From NCBI GenBank assembly GCA_026826555.1, contig JAKSZT010053887.1, positions 61,626,233-61,690,232 on the forward strand: DNA of 64,000 nucleotides, read 5' to 3'. Position 1 is the stretch's first letter. Each line of letters opens with the position of its first letter. Below, in pieces: positions 39,631-52,482 of the stretch. Origin of the DNA: Tolypeutes matacus (lineage: Eukaryota > Chordata > Mammalia > Cingulata > Chlamyphoridae). A program made the position numbers and the translations under genes. Below the pieces are notes generated by a model that was given only the letters and a program-made list of their open reading frames with translations, did not search any database and had not been told where the DNA came from.

Positions 39631-40807
39631 GGCTCCGACAATGGGCAAGTTGAGGAAGGGCAGGAAATCAATGGCAGCAAACCCGGGGCTCTTAAAGGTT
39701 CTCAAGAGCGGAACTCTATGGGAATATCTGACGGGGTTTTAGCTTATTTACAAAGGATTTTTCCTGTCCTACCTACCACTGCTGTGCGATTTTCCCTCAA
39801 ACAATGGCCATTATCTGAAATAACAGTTCAATGTCACAGATAACAGGCCACCAAAACGAATTAGTCACCACCTCTTGTCATTTTCTCTTCCCCACATCCC
39901 TCCCTTTTGTTACTATTTTTTGTTTTTAAATCAGCACTTTGGGAAAATATAGATCTACTAGATTTTACATATCTATTTGCTCTTGGAGAAAACAAGAAGT
40001 GGGGGGCACTTGTGTTGTCTCCCTTTGTAGATAGTTGAATGTAAGTGCACTCCTCAGCCCCTCTCCCTCAACTCAGCCCCTTCACTCCCCACTCCGTGTC
40101 CCTTGGCTCCCTTACTTTGCTTAACTTTCCATTGTTAATCTGGGAACCAGTTGGATTTTGTCCATTTGTTTTTATGAATGGAGTTTTGTGATAAAAAGGC
40201 ATTTCCATTTAACCTGTGGCTTTTACTGAATTTTCCAAGTTTGGCTATAAGTAAATCCATACCCTTTTATTTTTCTATACATTCCTTATATTCTTTCTTT
40301 CAATGTCTTTTCTGAACCGTGTTGATAAAAATTGACCATATATACAAGAAAGTTATGAAATACAGTATAGCACTGAGTACCAAAAGCGGCATTTATGATG
40401 TTAAAACTTTAAACACAAACTGAGTTGTCAATTGCTTATTTCCACTCCTGGGCATTCATGTCTTATAATTAATTGTATGAACGAAAATGGCAAAAGCTCA
40501 CCAGACAGTCCTCAATCTTTTTAAGATTTTATAATAATTGGGCAGGTTATAGGCAAATAATGTTTCAAAATTTCAAAATCCTTCTAAGAAAAAATATATG
40601 ATTTGAAAATTTAGCATCTTCTTCTGTTCACCTAACTATAATAATGGAAGGAATAAATTAAGTATGAATTTCAGTGTGTTTTAAAGATGTTTAAGAAATC
40701 TGAAAGGTACATGTCAACATTTCATTCGGTAGGCCGCTGTTTTCTGAGGATTTCTAAAATAATGTTCAGTAGGAGACAGAGCCCCTTTACTTACCCTCAG
40801 CCTCATC

Positions 40808-40944
40808 CTCGCACCTTCCAGCTGCCCCCCCCCCGACCCCCCCCTCCCAGCCTGGCTCTGGGCACACCCTCACACTCCTGAAAGCACTTCACCACCTCAT
40901 CGCTCCCCATCCCCCAACACATACACACACACACACACACACAC
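40808..40944. repeat. C-rich tract and (AC)n microsatellite
   Basis: Runs of C occupy about 40826-40850. An AC dinucleotide repeat occupies 40921-40944. Confidence 0.85.
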
Positions 40945-41191
40945 TTGTGCTTTCAGGACATCGTAACAGAGGATATTTCCCTGGGGAAAGAAATCCTGCC
41001 TGGCGAGATCTCCCCATTGGTTGTTTACCCGGAGAAATCTACATGTTTAAGGGGGATGGTGCATCCATAATCAGTCTGTCCCTATAGGACTTGGGTCTTG
41101 GCGACCTTTTTGTGACCTCTCCCGCCAGAGGAGGCTGCTGTCACTTTAAAAATTTACTGAAAGCGGAGCCCCCCTGGCTTCCGATCACTCT

Positions 41192-41225
41192 GAGGGAGAA
41201 AGGGAGATAGCTCCCTTTCTCCCTC
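41192..41225. repeat. Perfect 15-bp inverted repeat, 4-base loop
   Basis: Left arm GAGGGAGAAAGGGAG (41192-41206), loop ATAG, right arm CTCCCTTTCTCCCTC (41211-41225) are exact reverse complements. One arm is pure purine and the other pure pyrimidine. Confidence 0.95.
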
Positions 41226-41239
41226 GCCCCGGGTTCTTT

Positions 41240-41920
41240 CTGGATGGCCGAGCAGATCCTCTTTAAAGAGACAGTTCATGAAATAGAAACCCGGCGGCTG
41301 AGCTTGGAGTTGTGAGAGGAGACGATCCCGTGAGGGTCTAGGACCGAAGAAGGCGCTGTGGAGGATCTGAAAGGGGTTAGAATTGCCCTCGCCTCCCTAG
41401 GCTCCCCACCTTTTCAAACTCTCCTCCTCCAGGCCGCCCCCCCCCCACCCCTTGGAACTGGGAGACAGAAGTGGAAGAAGTTTTAGTGGGTTTCAGATAA
41501 CTTTCATTACACATCGGGCTGATAAGAGCAAGAGAAAGTGAGAAAAGAGGGAGGTGATGTGAACCAGAAGGAATAGCTCCGAGCTCATTTAGGAGGGGGA
41601 AAAAAGCCAAAACACGCCAAACCCGGGTGACCCAGACGAGAGGAGACTTCATTTCTGGTCTTAAAAATATATTGTTGGCGGACAATAAATCTGAAACGCG
41701 TGGTCCCGGCGAGCAGATCCTAGAAACGGACAAAGTTATCAGAGATCCATTGGAAATCGAGACGCGAGGCTTTTTTACCTCTCGAAATGTTGCTCGGGAT
41801 CGTGTGAGAGGATTTTCGTGCAGGAAAGCTGGGGGCTGCTGAGTCTTTATTTTATTTTGTTTGTTTTAATTCTTCTGTGATTGTCTTTTATCGCTGAGTT
41901 GAGGCCATAGAAATATTAAG
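41240..41920 (+). other. MECOM: Candidate untranslated first exon of EVI1 (start unknown)
   Basis: The segment ends AAATATTAAG|GTAAGAGAAC, a near-perfect splice donor at 41920/41921. Joined to the exon at 44820, the PR reading frame continues upstream only six codons, then meets TGA at 41900-41902, and no ATG lies in frame. An internally started mRNA therefore cannot make the PR domain. Several short upstream open frames start in it: 41244-41315 (23 codons), 41278-41286 (2 codons), 41557-41562 (1 codon) and 41787-41807 (6 codons). The 5' limit given is arbitrary; the start site cannot be read from sequence. An alternative is that other donors in the CpG block are used. Confidence 0.5.
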
Positions 41921-43194
41921 GTAAGAGAACTCGCTTTGAAAAAAAAAGTCTTGGCGATTTGCATAGTTTGTAACTTCGGACAGTTTCCTGTCTTGGCACC
42001 CCTTCTCCAGGGCGCCCCCCCTCACCCCGTCCCAGCCTTCTTTTCCTACTTGCCCGCAGTCCCGCGGAGCCCTGCTGCTTATCTATGTTGCTAAGACTGG
42101 CGATTTCCTTGTTCCTCCTGTGGAACTGTGCCGTCCGGACGCGTCTCTGGGGTGGGTCGTCGGCCTTCGGTGGGTCTCTGCCGGCTGTCGGCCTCTTTTC
42201 CTCGCGCTCTTCCCTTCCCTCGGTGTTGTCTGTCCGTCTGTATCAGGGACCAGAAGGTGGGGTTGCCAAAATCTGAATTGCTGGCACCGGCCACGCGACT
42301 TTGGAGCGGCTTTCGGCCGAGTTCCGCCTTGCCAAGTAACAGCTTTGCTGTCCAACATCGTGTGCTGCTGCGCGAGAAAGTCACATACGGACCCTTTGGC
42401 TAGATTGTGGGGATTTTTTTTTCTTCCTTCTTTGCTGTTGGTGTTTTGAAAGGGCCTTTCTCTAAAGTCCAGCGAAAGGAATTTTTCTTTTTCTAGAGCT
42501 ATCTTTGAAGCTTGACAGCTTTTAAAAACAAGGAGTGTGTTAGATGAAATGACGGAAGAAGTGTTTTACTTTATTTTATCCAAGGTTTCCGAGACGATTA
42601 AGACATTTGGGAGACAAATGCAGTTCTGCTAGCAAACCAAAAGTGAATAATTCACTGGGGGAGGAGGGGGGGAGGCGAGGACGGAGGGACATTTCTGGAG
42701 AAAGTTAAGCTTTTGTCTTGGGGCAAAAATATTGAGAGTAAGAAAGTTAATATGTTGGTGAAATATTTGAATAATCATGTAACAGATATATAAAAAGACA
42801 TTGTTTTGAAATGTACCTTTTTAAAAATTAATTTGACTGTTGACAGTGGCAATGGCAATAATGTTAACACGGAATAAAATTACGCCCAGAATTTTTATGT
42901 GCAATGTATGTAATACTTAACTCCTTGTCCCCGCAAAAAGGACTGCTTTAAAGCTAAGGGAAGAGAGATGCTTCATGACTTTGAAATGATCAAGTTTTCC
43001 ACGTCTTTCTGCAAATATGAAATGGTGTTGCATGTAACTGTACTCTTTATTAAACATTTCTCTGGTGTCTCTAGTGTCAGTAGAATTGTCTCTTTTTTTG
43101 CTAGCCAAGGAAACAACAAAAGATCAAAAACAGAAACCAAACAAGGCAAAACAAAAACAAAAACAACCCAGACTAAACACAGCATCCACAACTT

Positions 43195-43195
<1 letters not shown>

Positions 43196-43237
<42 letters not shown>

Positions 43238-43251
43238 TTTNNNNNNNNNNT

Positions 43252-43298
<47 letters not shown>

Positions 43299-43302
43299 TT
43301 TT
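43196..43302. repeat. (TTTA)n microsatellite with assembly gap
   Basis: Uninterrupted TTTA units on both sides of ten N's at 43241-43250. The true length is unknown. The long Phe-Ile-Tyr-Leu open frames across it are artefacts. Confidence 0.95.
43241..43250. other. Assembly gap (10 N)
   Basis: Ten N's inside the TTTA array, probably a gap of arbitrary written length where reads could not span the repeat. Confidence 0.95.
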
Positions 43303-44819
43303 TTATGTGTATTGCTCTTGTTGTTTATGTGCCTTCTAGACACCTAGGGGTGGGGGGAAGGTCGCAAGTTGCCATTTGAGTTAGCATGGAGAGTGGAAGA
43401 AATCTTCTTAAAGTTTGTACTTTCATAAATAAGAACTTGTTAAAATCTGTCCTTTGCACTAGAAGGTATTTTAAGTGTAGATATTTGTTGTTAATGTGAA
43501 GAGGGTATCCTTGAAAAAGAACACTTTGATTTGTGTGTGTGTGTGTACCAATTACCATCTCTATGTAATGTTTCCATTTTTCTTTTTTAAATTGTGGAAC
43601 TACTTATTACCCTTTAATTGCCTCATGGCCAAAGGCTTATTCATAGTGCCTCTTGACTAGTGCCCTCAGAGCGCTGGGGTTCTTCCCCTTGAAGTTTGTG
43701 GTGAGTTAATGACTTGAAGCTGCAACTGGGTGATTACCTGAATTCTATGCTAAATTGCTTTTGGTTAGATACCCAAGATTTTAGTTTTAACTTTTATATA
43801 GCTATATATACAACAAAGTTCTGTGGGGGTTGTTTAATTCATTAATTTGCATTTTAGATGTCTTTGAGAGGAAGCTTCCTCACGTTTGCATTAACAAATT
43901 GATATAAAATGACCAGCCTTTTTATTACTCAACATCAGGTCAACAACTCTGCAGCTTTTAATATTGATATTTAAGGCAGAATAGCTTGGTTTAAGTGTGC
44001 AAAATCTTAAAAATGGAAGTTTTCCTTTATGGTTTTTAAAATAGCTATACTAAGTAATGATTAATATTTAGGATAGGCCAAAGGTAAAGTCTCCTGAAAA
44101 ATAATAATACACAAGCATATATAATGATTGGTATTTTATTACAATACGCCTACGTATTTTTCACTTGTTCACAAAGTTTTATTATTTTCCTCACTAAATG
44201 TAAAATAGAAACATGCATTGGCATGTGTTAACTAAAATATTAGGCTCTCATACTTTGTTTGCATGAGTGTTTACGAATCATTTATTTCTGTTTGTTTTTC
44301 TTTAGTTAAGCCAGAAGCATCTATTATACAAATTTTATTATCTCTTTCAATTAAGGATTTGATTACTTGTTTCATGGTGTTGAAATATAAATTATGAAAA
44401 ATTTTTTTATAATATTCAGATTATACTTTTTTAATTGAATTAATTTAAGGTGCAAAAATGTGAAGTTACACACTTACCTGGTGAGACTATCTGAACCTGA
44501 AATGTTCACTGTTTATTTCAGAAACATGGTAATATATGCTGTTCAATAATATTTTTTCGAAAAATCACATTGAATAAAATATTAAGTCAACTACTCATTT
44601 GTGTGTAACAAGGAAACAAGCATTTTTTAAAACCAATTAACCTGTTTTAGTAATAATTTACAGTTGCTTTGTTCTTTTAAAAAAAGCAGTACATTGTCAT
44701 TTCTAAGATAACTTATTATTGTTCCTCTTTTACATTTGTCTGAAATATTTTAAAGCTATTAACCATTTTAATGAATGAACCAATGTAGAAATTGATTGTT
44801 TTCATATTCTTCCTTCTAG

Positions 44820-44954
44820 ATCTTAGATGAGTTTTGCAATGTGAAATTCTGCATTGATGCCAGTCAACCAGATGTAGGAAGCTGGCTCAAGTACATCAGA
44901 TTCGCTGGCTGTTATGATCAGCACAACCTCGTTGCATGCCAGATAAATGATCAG
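44820..44954 (+). CDS. MECOM: MECOM coding exon: distal PR domain (exon 2 in EVI1 numbering)
   Basis: MECOM is a nuclear zinc-finger transcription factor. The long MDS1-EVI1 (PRDM3) form has an N-terminal PR domain related to SET methyltransferases. This 135-base exon encodes 45 residues in phase 0. It starts ILDEF, has the GSWLKYIRFAGC core and ends QINDQ, matching the MECOM PR domain along its whole length. Borders are TTCTTCCTTCTAG before and GTATGT after. In the long form these codons follow MDS1-type exons that are outside the window. By the known human layout (188 extra residues), they would be residues 126-170. In mRNA from the internal promoter the same exon is 5' untranslated, as there is no ATG in frame. 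Residue 6 of the exon is Cys (TGC, 44835-44837) where I recall Tyr in other mammals. Confidence 0.96.
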
Positions 44955-47900
44955 GTATGTTGTAAAGATTTTCTTGTCTTTCTTTGAGAGCACTAAAGTA
45001 TCAGTGAAGCCTGAGGAATAAAAATAACAGTGAGCCGCAGTAGACCCTGGTGGCCTGTTTGTTGAAATGGTGAAAGGCAATGCACAAATATAAGATGCAG
45101 AATAAAGTCATTTTCAGTACTATTTTTTTTTCAGTAGTGCTTTCTTTGAGCAGTTTATGCACTTTGTACTATTAACCCTCATAAATGCTCTTGTTTTCTG
45201 AGGGTTATTGAATGATTTAAAGCTCAGTACTTATTTATTGTTTGTTATACATCACATTTTCCCTTTAACATCATAATATGGAGACATGGATAGAAAATAT
45301 TGAACTAATCAAGAACATTTTATGAATTTATGCAGAAGTTGGAAGGGATACACTTGAAATTTTATGTAGATTTTATTTGAAATAGTTGGTAGATATTTAG
45401 TATGATATAGGTACAGACTTACCCACTTATGCATTTTATATTGTTTTGCCTAATTAAAAAAGAGAAATGTGTTTATGTTTAGCTTATTCAAAATAAAAAT
45501 TTTTGTATGTGTGAAAAAGTTAGAAAATCTCACTGCTAAGTATTGCTTTGCATCATTACGGAGGACCATGCAGCGAGGTTGACTTTAATAACAATAACTA
45601 TGAAATAAAGATCATGAAAACATCATGAAACATATTTTGCACTCAATAAAGTTTATTGTGAATCTTGTAACACAATATGACAATAGCTAAAACAATAAAA
45701 AAAATTCAGCCTAATTTTTGTTTTACAAATGTTATTGGGCTAGAATTTAATATATCATCGTTTATTTCTTTTAACCCAATGGTTACCTAAATCAAATATC
45801 TTTCAAGGATCGTATTGAAAAGGTTGCTTGGCAAATCTACTATAAAATCACCACCAAGGAAAAAAAAGTTTAAATTAGATGTTTCCAATTGAAAGCTGTT
45901 AAGTAATGCTAGTGTCATATGTTCTAAGACTCTATTTCAATCATCGTTATGAGGTTATTCTTTGGCATTTTACCAGCTACCAGATAATTTTTACTGGCTA
46001 AACTGTATAAGAGGTAGTAAATTGTAAAATTAGTTTTAAATGGGAATCATTTAAAAATCTTCAGCATATATCAAAAATAATAAACCAAGTCAATTGTTTT
46101 TCCCTTTGCCTTGAGAAAATAAGAGGCATTACTAACAAAGGAAAACTATTAAATTAGCTATTCATCGTGCACAGAAAACATCCCATGTCCATCATAGGTG
46201 TGACTGTTACCATCAAAAACAAACATTTTGAGCATGCACTATTTGTAGATTTGGGAAATACATAAGTATTGTAAGTGAGGGAATTATTCATGTTATGTTT
46301 CCTAAAAAGAGGAACTGGAAGACCTCAAAAACAGATGTAAGATGAAATAATACAATTAAATTATAAAACTGTTTGCTATCCATATTTACTGACAGTAAAA
46401 TCTATTGCCCCAGATGCAACTGTTGTAGAATCAGTAAAAAGATGATATAAGAATGGGACAGGTAGCCAATACAGTTTTTTAAATTTAATGTTTATGCATC
46501 TAATATTTTATAATAAATATACTGCTATAATTGGAATTCTTGAGTGCATTAAAAAGGAGCTATTTTGCTATTCTAAACATGAATTTGATTGCTTTTTAGA
46601 GTAGACATTTATAATTTTACCATGCTTACCTTTGAAGTAGGCATTCTAGAATGCGTTCTTTTCAAAAGAAAAAAAGCTGGTTCACACTTTAATGAATTAC
46701 ATGTTTACTTCTTTTAACTGAGGAACCAGGCAAAATAGTTAACCTAGAAGAACAAATAAGGCCAATATTAGACATTTACCTATTACTTCTTTGAGTTCTC
46801 ACTTTAAACTTACATGTGTATGCGGCAGAAATCTAAGATGGTAATAGAGTGCATATCAAATGACATAATTGTGAAATTGACATTACATGGTTAAGTAAAT
46901 TCACTCAAATAACAGAGGGAAGTCAAAGGTAAAAGTAGTCAAATTTGTATGATAGGAATAGATGTATGTAATCACACTTAGCCTAGTAGACAAAACAAAA
47001 GAGAACACACACCCAAAGAGTGTATGCATATATTATAAACATGTCCATGTAATAAGCTCATTGCAAATTTCTAAAAGCCAATTAAGACTAGCAATTCTAG
47101 ACAGTTTTGAAACGCAAGTGTTGGACTAGGTACAATGATAAAAGAGCTGACTAAAAAGATTCTCCAGGTCTGATGTTTCGCTCTCTTTTCCAAGAGGAAT
47201 AGGAGCTGCCAAATGGTAACTAAGCACAGCTCATCACTTAATGAACACACCCATTGCGTGACATATTATTTAATATCTAGACATAAGGAGAGATCCTGGA
47301 CCAGGAGTAATTATTAAACAGTAATGACATCAACTCTCTTATACAATGTAAAAGCACATGGAACAGTACAAGAAATTGTAAAAACTGTTTCTTTCTGCTC
47401 CGATACTTAGAGTTCCAGTGTATTAGGTAAATTTTAATAACAAGACAAGTATAAATCCTGGACACTAAACCGGAATAGTTTCAGATGAACCTCTCAACTA
47501 CAATCTAGTCATTGTAATAATTAAAGTAACTAACAAAGAATGGAAAATACTACTTAAAAGAGAGGTAGAGCATTTATTACAGTATATTTTTGCAAAGATA
47601 TCTATTTTTAAAAAATTCTATTGTCCAAGATTAAGCCTGATCAATTTGGATCCATTTTTAGAATAATGTGGAGATTTTTGAAAGAAAATAAATGTGCTTT
47701 CTAAAGCGATAATCCAGTGTGGTAGTAGTGGGACAGAGTCAAAACATGTATGCTGCATAAAACCATTATTTGATTTGCTTAATTGTGAAGAAACAGTTAG
47801 AAATAGCATGTTTTTGGTTTTCAAATAAAGTTGATACAGGTTGTTATCTTCTTTTTTGTGTCACAAACACGACGACCATTCAGTTAACCTTTTGCTAATA

Positions 47901-50230
47901 CATTTCTGCAGGTATTTTATTTGAGGATTTTTTCCTGAATTTTTATTTTCCAAAAGACTTCTAAGAGTTATTTTATTTCTGTTTTTCTCAGACCAGATTG
48001 AGCTTTGTGGCACCTTTCTTTCTTGACAATGTTTCCTAGAAAGACTTAAATTTATTGTTTTCAGATGTCTGTTTTATGTTATTTTTTCAAAATTATTGCA
48101 GTGATGTTTTTGGAGATAGAAATTCTGAAAACACTGGCATTGCTACTAAACCATAATTTCTAAGTAGCTGCAACTTCTGACTGATATCCTCATTCCCCTC
48201 CAAAAATATTGCTTTAACTGTAATAGTTTATCTTTATAAAAGACACTAGAAAATTGAGACCATAATCACATGCAAGTCATAAAATAGTGGATCCGTTAAA
48301 AACACCCAAGGCTCTTTATCCTTGAAGTCCTCATTAATTTTTTCCCCTTATTCTTTAAAGTTTCAGTACAGTTTCACATAGCCATACTGCTATGGCAGTG
48401 TTTACCTGGAAAATTTTATTGAAGCAAACAAAATGCTTAAATGTTTTTACATTTTTAAAATCTGACATTGTCCTTGATTATTTTCAGGAATAAGAACTGG
48501 CATGGACAGATAGTACAGGGCAGGAGTGAAAGCAGAGAGCCGGATGAGGCAAGCCTCTTCCAAGCTAGGTCCTCCAGAGGACCAAATATGCATAGGAATT
48601 ATGAAAATAATTGATTCACTATTCAGAGGTTTTGTGTACATTTGGAAACATCCAGGTGTTTAATGTCAAGAAGGGCAGCCATCTAGATCATTTACTGAGG
48701 TGTTTTTTGTTTTTTTGAATCTGGATATTTTGATGTCCTTTCCTTAGAAGTCTTGTAGACAGCATGCTGTTACAAACCGTTCTGATTGGCTGATGTAGCA
48801 CATAGCTATAGATTCACTCTCACCCTTCTCCCACCACTCCCTCCAGCCTTTGATTAGTCTCCTCTTAACCCAGCATCTCTATACCCTTCAACTGGATCAA
48901 AGACAAGAATACCCATTGTCTCCTTACCCAGCCCCAAAACCTGCAGTTCTCATCTTTGAAAGTGCTTGCAAGTTTTGTGTGCTTATGTAATCATTTTCCT
49001 CTGGTATTTCTTTATGGTGAAACCATGTAGGTTGTATTCAGACAGGCTACCGAGGCACAATTCATATAAGTTGTTTTGTTGTATGTATGTATTTTTGACT
49101 TAAAGAGACCTGCCTTTCCACTCACAATAATTAGAATGATCTGGGTGTGTGCTTCAGAATAACATCTTGTATATGTACGTGTATATGTATTCTGCATCAC
49201 AGGATGGAACCTAGTTCCATTTAAACTCCTGGCCTGCCCTAACATGGTCTAAAAGTGGAATAAAGTTCTCAGAAATACAAGGCATTATGAATCTTGTCAT
49301 TTACACAAGGTGATAAGTCCTTTCATTTTCAAACAGGCCCTTGACAGCTGGTATTTAGTACGTAGAAAAAGAGAGGCCTATCTTCACTTTAAGTAAGAAA
49401 TCTGTCGATATTATTCAATATTTGATGTATATTTTGAAGAAACGAGATATGGAAGAAGGAGTGCTCCTCGGAGGATACAAAGTTGGAATTGATTTAGGGG
49501 ATTCTGTCCGTTCCCTCATGGTTAATGAACGGCAGCAAGATCCTACAGTGTTTGCAGTTGCAACAGGCATTGTTCTCACTTGTGATTTACCTTATAAAGT
49601 TTTAACTGCTTCCAGGACAATGATGACTCAATTGGCACACCCATTTTCCCTCTCCTTAAGTCCATGTCAATGGTTCTACCGTTTTGCTGTGACACTTGAA
49701 CAGTATTATTATTGCAAGATTATGGGCTCAATTATTTAGGTATTTTTCTCCAGCTTTTTACTGAGGAAAAAAATCTGTTTTCCTGCATCATTTAATTAGT
49801 ACATTTTTTTCTCCCCAAAAAGCAGGGCAGATCAGCTATATATAAAGCAAAAATGTAATTTGCTAACCTCTTTCCACTTTTAAAAACCGTTTGCATCTAT
49901 TGTCGGGTAATTTGTTAATTTCTCTTCCTTTACAAAGATTTCTGTCCACATTTTGTATGGCCACTTTGATGTTAAAATTATTATTGGCTTAGGCATTTTC
50001 TTTGCTTTGCTTTTAAGCAAAGTTCCACTTTTATACCAAAGTTATGCTGTGCTGTTTTAAGATGAATGCCAGCTGGCAATGCCCAAGGACTGGCTTTGTT
50101 TACAATGACTAAGCTGACTTTGGGGCAATGTTGTCTGGATGATAATTTACTTCTATCACCCGAACACCTGAAGATGAAACTTCCTTGGATATAGTTTGCC
50201 ATTTGGTATTTACATGTTATAACAGTATCC

Positions 50231-50258
50231 GCCCCCCCCCCCCCCCACACACACACAA
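50231..50258. repeat. C homopolymer and (AC)n tract
   Basis: A run of about 15 C's from 50232, then an AC repeat to about 50258. The length is prone to error. Confidence 0.9.
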
Positions 50259-52482
50259 AGAAAAAGGTTCCCTCACTTAATGCCCAGGACACAGCATTGA
50301 ACATACTAGGATTTTTATTAAGATTTATAGACCACAAATGTTGGAAAAGATGGTGGCCTGAGTGTTATGTGTGCATTAAAAGTCAATTAATGTTCACATA
50401 TATACAACATCTTCTGTTTCAGAAGATCTGAAAGTGCCATCACAACCATAATAGGCTCCTGCTATTTCTGGAGTGGTGCCTTAAAGGTAGTCATCCTCAT
50501 GGATTACAGGCCATCAAGGAAGTGAACATGTTGACCAGGGATGCAGGAAAAACCTCCAGCCTAGTAAGACATCCAAGGGTGATCTTTAGTTTCCTCATCA
50601 TCTAATGATAGAACTGTTACCAAACATGAAACCATTTGGAATGATCAGAGAGCATTCAGAGGGTCAGATTAAATGATCACATCAAAGACAGGTTGGATGC
50701 TCCTGAAAACTATATTTAGAATAGTTAGGGAAAGTATTTCTTGTGGGTTCTATAGCGAGAACTTTAAAGGTCATTTAAAGAGACAACTTTCTAGGCTTCT
50801 AGACTAGGTACACCGTTGAGTCCTGGTATAATAGTAAGTGGATCTTTATTACCTGCCTTTTTAAAGGCAAAATAGAATCATCACTCAATTCTGTTTTATT
50901 TCATCCAGTAAATTACGCATCATTTAAATGTGAAGTGGAAAAAGATATATCCTCCAAAATTATCTTGGTCCTCAAAATCGCCAGTGGTACTTTTTCATTG
51001 TGTAAGTGGATATAGCAAGATCTTTCTCAATTAATCTTTTCTTATCTTTAGATTATCACCCTAAAGACAGATAAAGGATATCTTCCCTTTGGAAAAACTA
51101 AGGAAATTAAGAATGGTTTGCTTTGGCAATCTTTGCCCTAACAAAGCTTCCATTTTGTTGGACAAAGATCTTTAGTTTTAGCTCTACGAAGACACTTCTC
51201 ATTACCTCTTCTTACTAATTAGTCTCAGAATATATAATAGGGTCCTTCCTCCAGAAGCTAAATCTTAACATCACTCCTACACTCCTGAATTGGGTATTCC
51301 CACATTTCTCTGGATAGACCAGGGGCCCAGACCATGTTTCCTCAAGTCATGGCATATGCACACATTGCATCTGTGGTCTCGATGTTACCTCTGCAGTACC
51401 AAGGCTGACAGATGTGTTCATATCAAATGTTGACTTTGTTCAGATATGTAAACTGTCACCTTCCCTCCCATCCAGCTAACAATTGGAAAAGTTCCATTCA
51501 GCTTTTCCTAGTCTTCTGAGTGGCAAATTGATTGAGGCTTTAGTAAATAAAGCATTCAGGCCAAATGTTGGGAGCTGCAAGAGGAAGAAATCAACTGTCA
51601 ACTTCAAAGTGAAGAGACAGATAAAGCCTGGAAAACTATAGGAATTGTCTCTCAGTACAGATTTTGCAGGGAATACGTTTCTCTCTTATTTCAATTATTA
51701 CAACTTCCTGAATAGGTTGAAGGTCATTCATAATTCACACTTCTGCCATTTTTAGATACACCAAATGCAATCTATTCAGCATAAATAAAACTTTCAGTGC
51801 TCGACCAGGAAAAATATATGGGGATTCATAATAATGAGGTCTTGTTCATCTTTTTTTATAAGTACATGATATGTTTTCTTTCTTGTTTTCCCCTTTGTGC
51901 ACTGAGTTTTTCTTCTCTCTCAGAAGTACAAACATAATACTTTAGATTTATCCAAGCACAGGAAACTAGACAGCAAAGCTGGACTGAGAGACTGGATTTT
52001 TCTATTCTGTAGCATAATAAACAAGAACCTACATTATTACCATTTATAAGTTCAAGTGGTAAGTAGTATCATCAATTGGATGGAGGATTAGGTTGAACAC
52101 AGGCTCTGATAGTATAAGACAGAATTAGTCTAAAAGCCTTTTATGGACTATTAACTTTACAATCAGAATAGTTAGGAGTGTCCATACTCTCCTTAGTGGC
52201 TGTACTCTTAGATTTAAATAACCAAAGAAAATAATGTTTAATTATTAATTCCATTTATATACAATATAAAATTATATGTAGCATATATTAGGTGTAACGT
52301 ATATAATTGGAATAAAGCATATATCATTAAACAGTTATTTATAATTGGGATAAAGCATGGGTCATTAAACATTTATTTATATTAGATTGCTAATATTTAT
52401 GCAAATCTTATATCCCCCAAAAAAGTAGAGTTTGCCGCATTTATATGCCACATATAAAATATAATGTAGATCCATACACAAA

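Larger units (their letters stand above)
41090..42420 (+). promoter_or_regulatory. MECOM: CpG-rich block, probable internal EVI1 promoter
   Basis: CpG and GC content rise sharply here and fall again after about 42420. Examples are ACCCGGCGGC near 41289, ACGCGTGGTCCCGGCG near 41696 and GTGCCGTCCGGACGCGTC near 42129. The position, between the long upstream MECOM intron and the exon at 44820, matches the known internal promoter from which PR-less EVI1 is made. No TATA box is placed and no start site is claimed; this is the form expected for a CpG-island promoter with scattered starts. A perfect 15-bp hairpin (41192-41225) and a candidate first exon lie inside. In myeloid leukaemias with 3q26 rearrangement it is this short form that is overexpressed (known biology, not shown here). 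Confidence 0.7.
1..44819 (+). other. MECOM: MECOM intron upstream of the exon at 44820 (3' part)
   Basis: No exon of MECOM with proper splice borders is visible here on the + strand before 44820, except the candidate untranslated exon in the CpG block at about 41090-41920. The earlier PR-domain exons, which would end in the residues before ILDEF, are not in the window and must lie further upstream. The open frames found here are short (under about 150 codons), run through recognised repeats, or lack family features, so they are not called as genes. Long stretches between the listed repeats, such as 3700-8200, 17400-24900, 30100-34000 and 42800-44800, are AT-rich and show me no gene or recognisable element. 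Confidence 0.8.

Noticed and set aside
41627..41842. 71-codon frame in the candidate EVI1 leader
   Set aside because: It starts with GTG, not ATG, and has no Met codon inside, so it is not a plausible upstream open frame.
42085..42276. 63-codon + strand frame starting with a signal-peptide-like MLLRLAISLFLLW
   Set aside because: It lies in the CpG block after the candidate first exon; GC-rich sequence has few stops, overlapping frames on both strands are equally open, and no downstream exon continues it.
43241..43250. Ten N's considered as a possible hidden element
   Set aside because: Flanked on both sides by the same TTTA repeat, so an assembly gap is the simple reading.
42968..43379. Frames with repeated Phe-Ile-Tyr-Leu
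   Set aside because: Translation of the TTTA microsatellite and N gap, not a protein.
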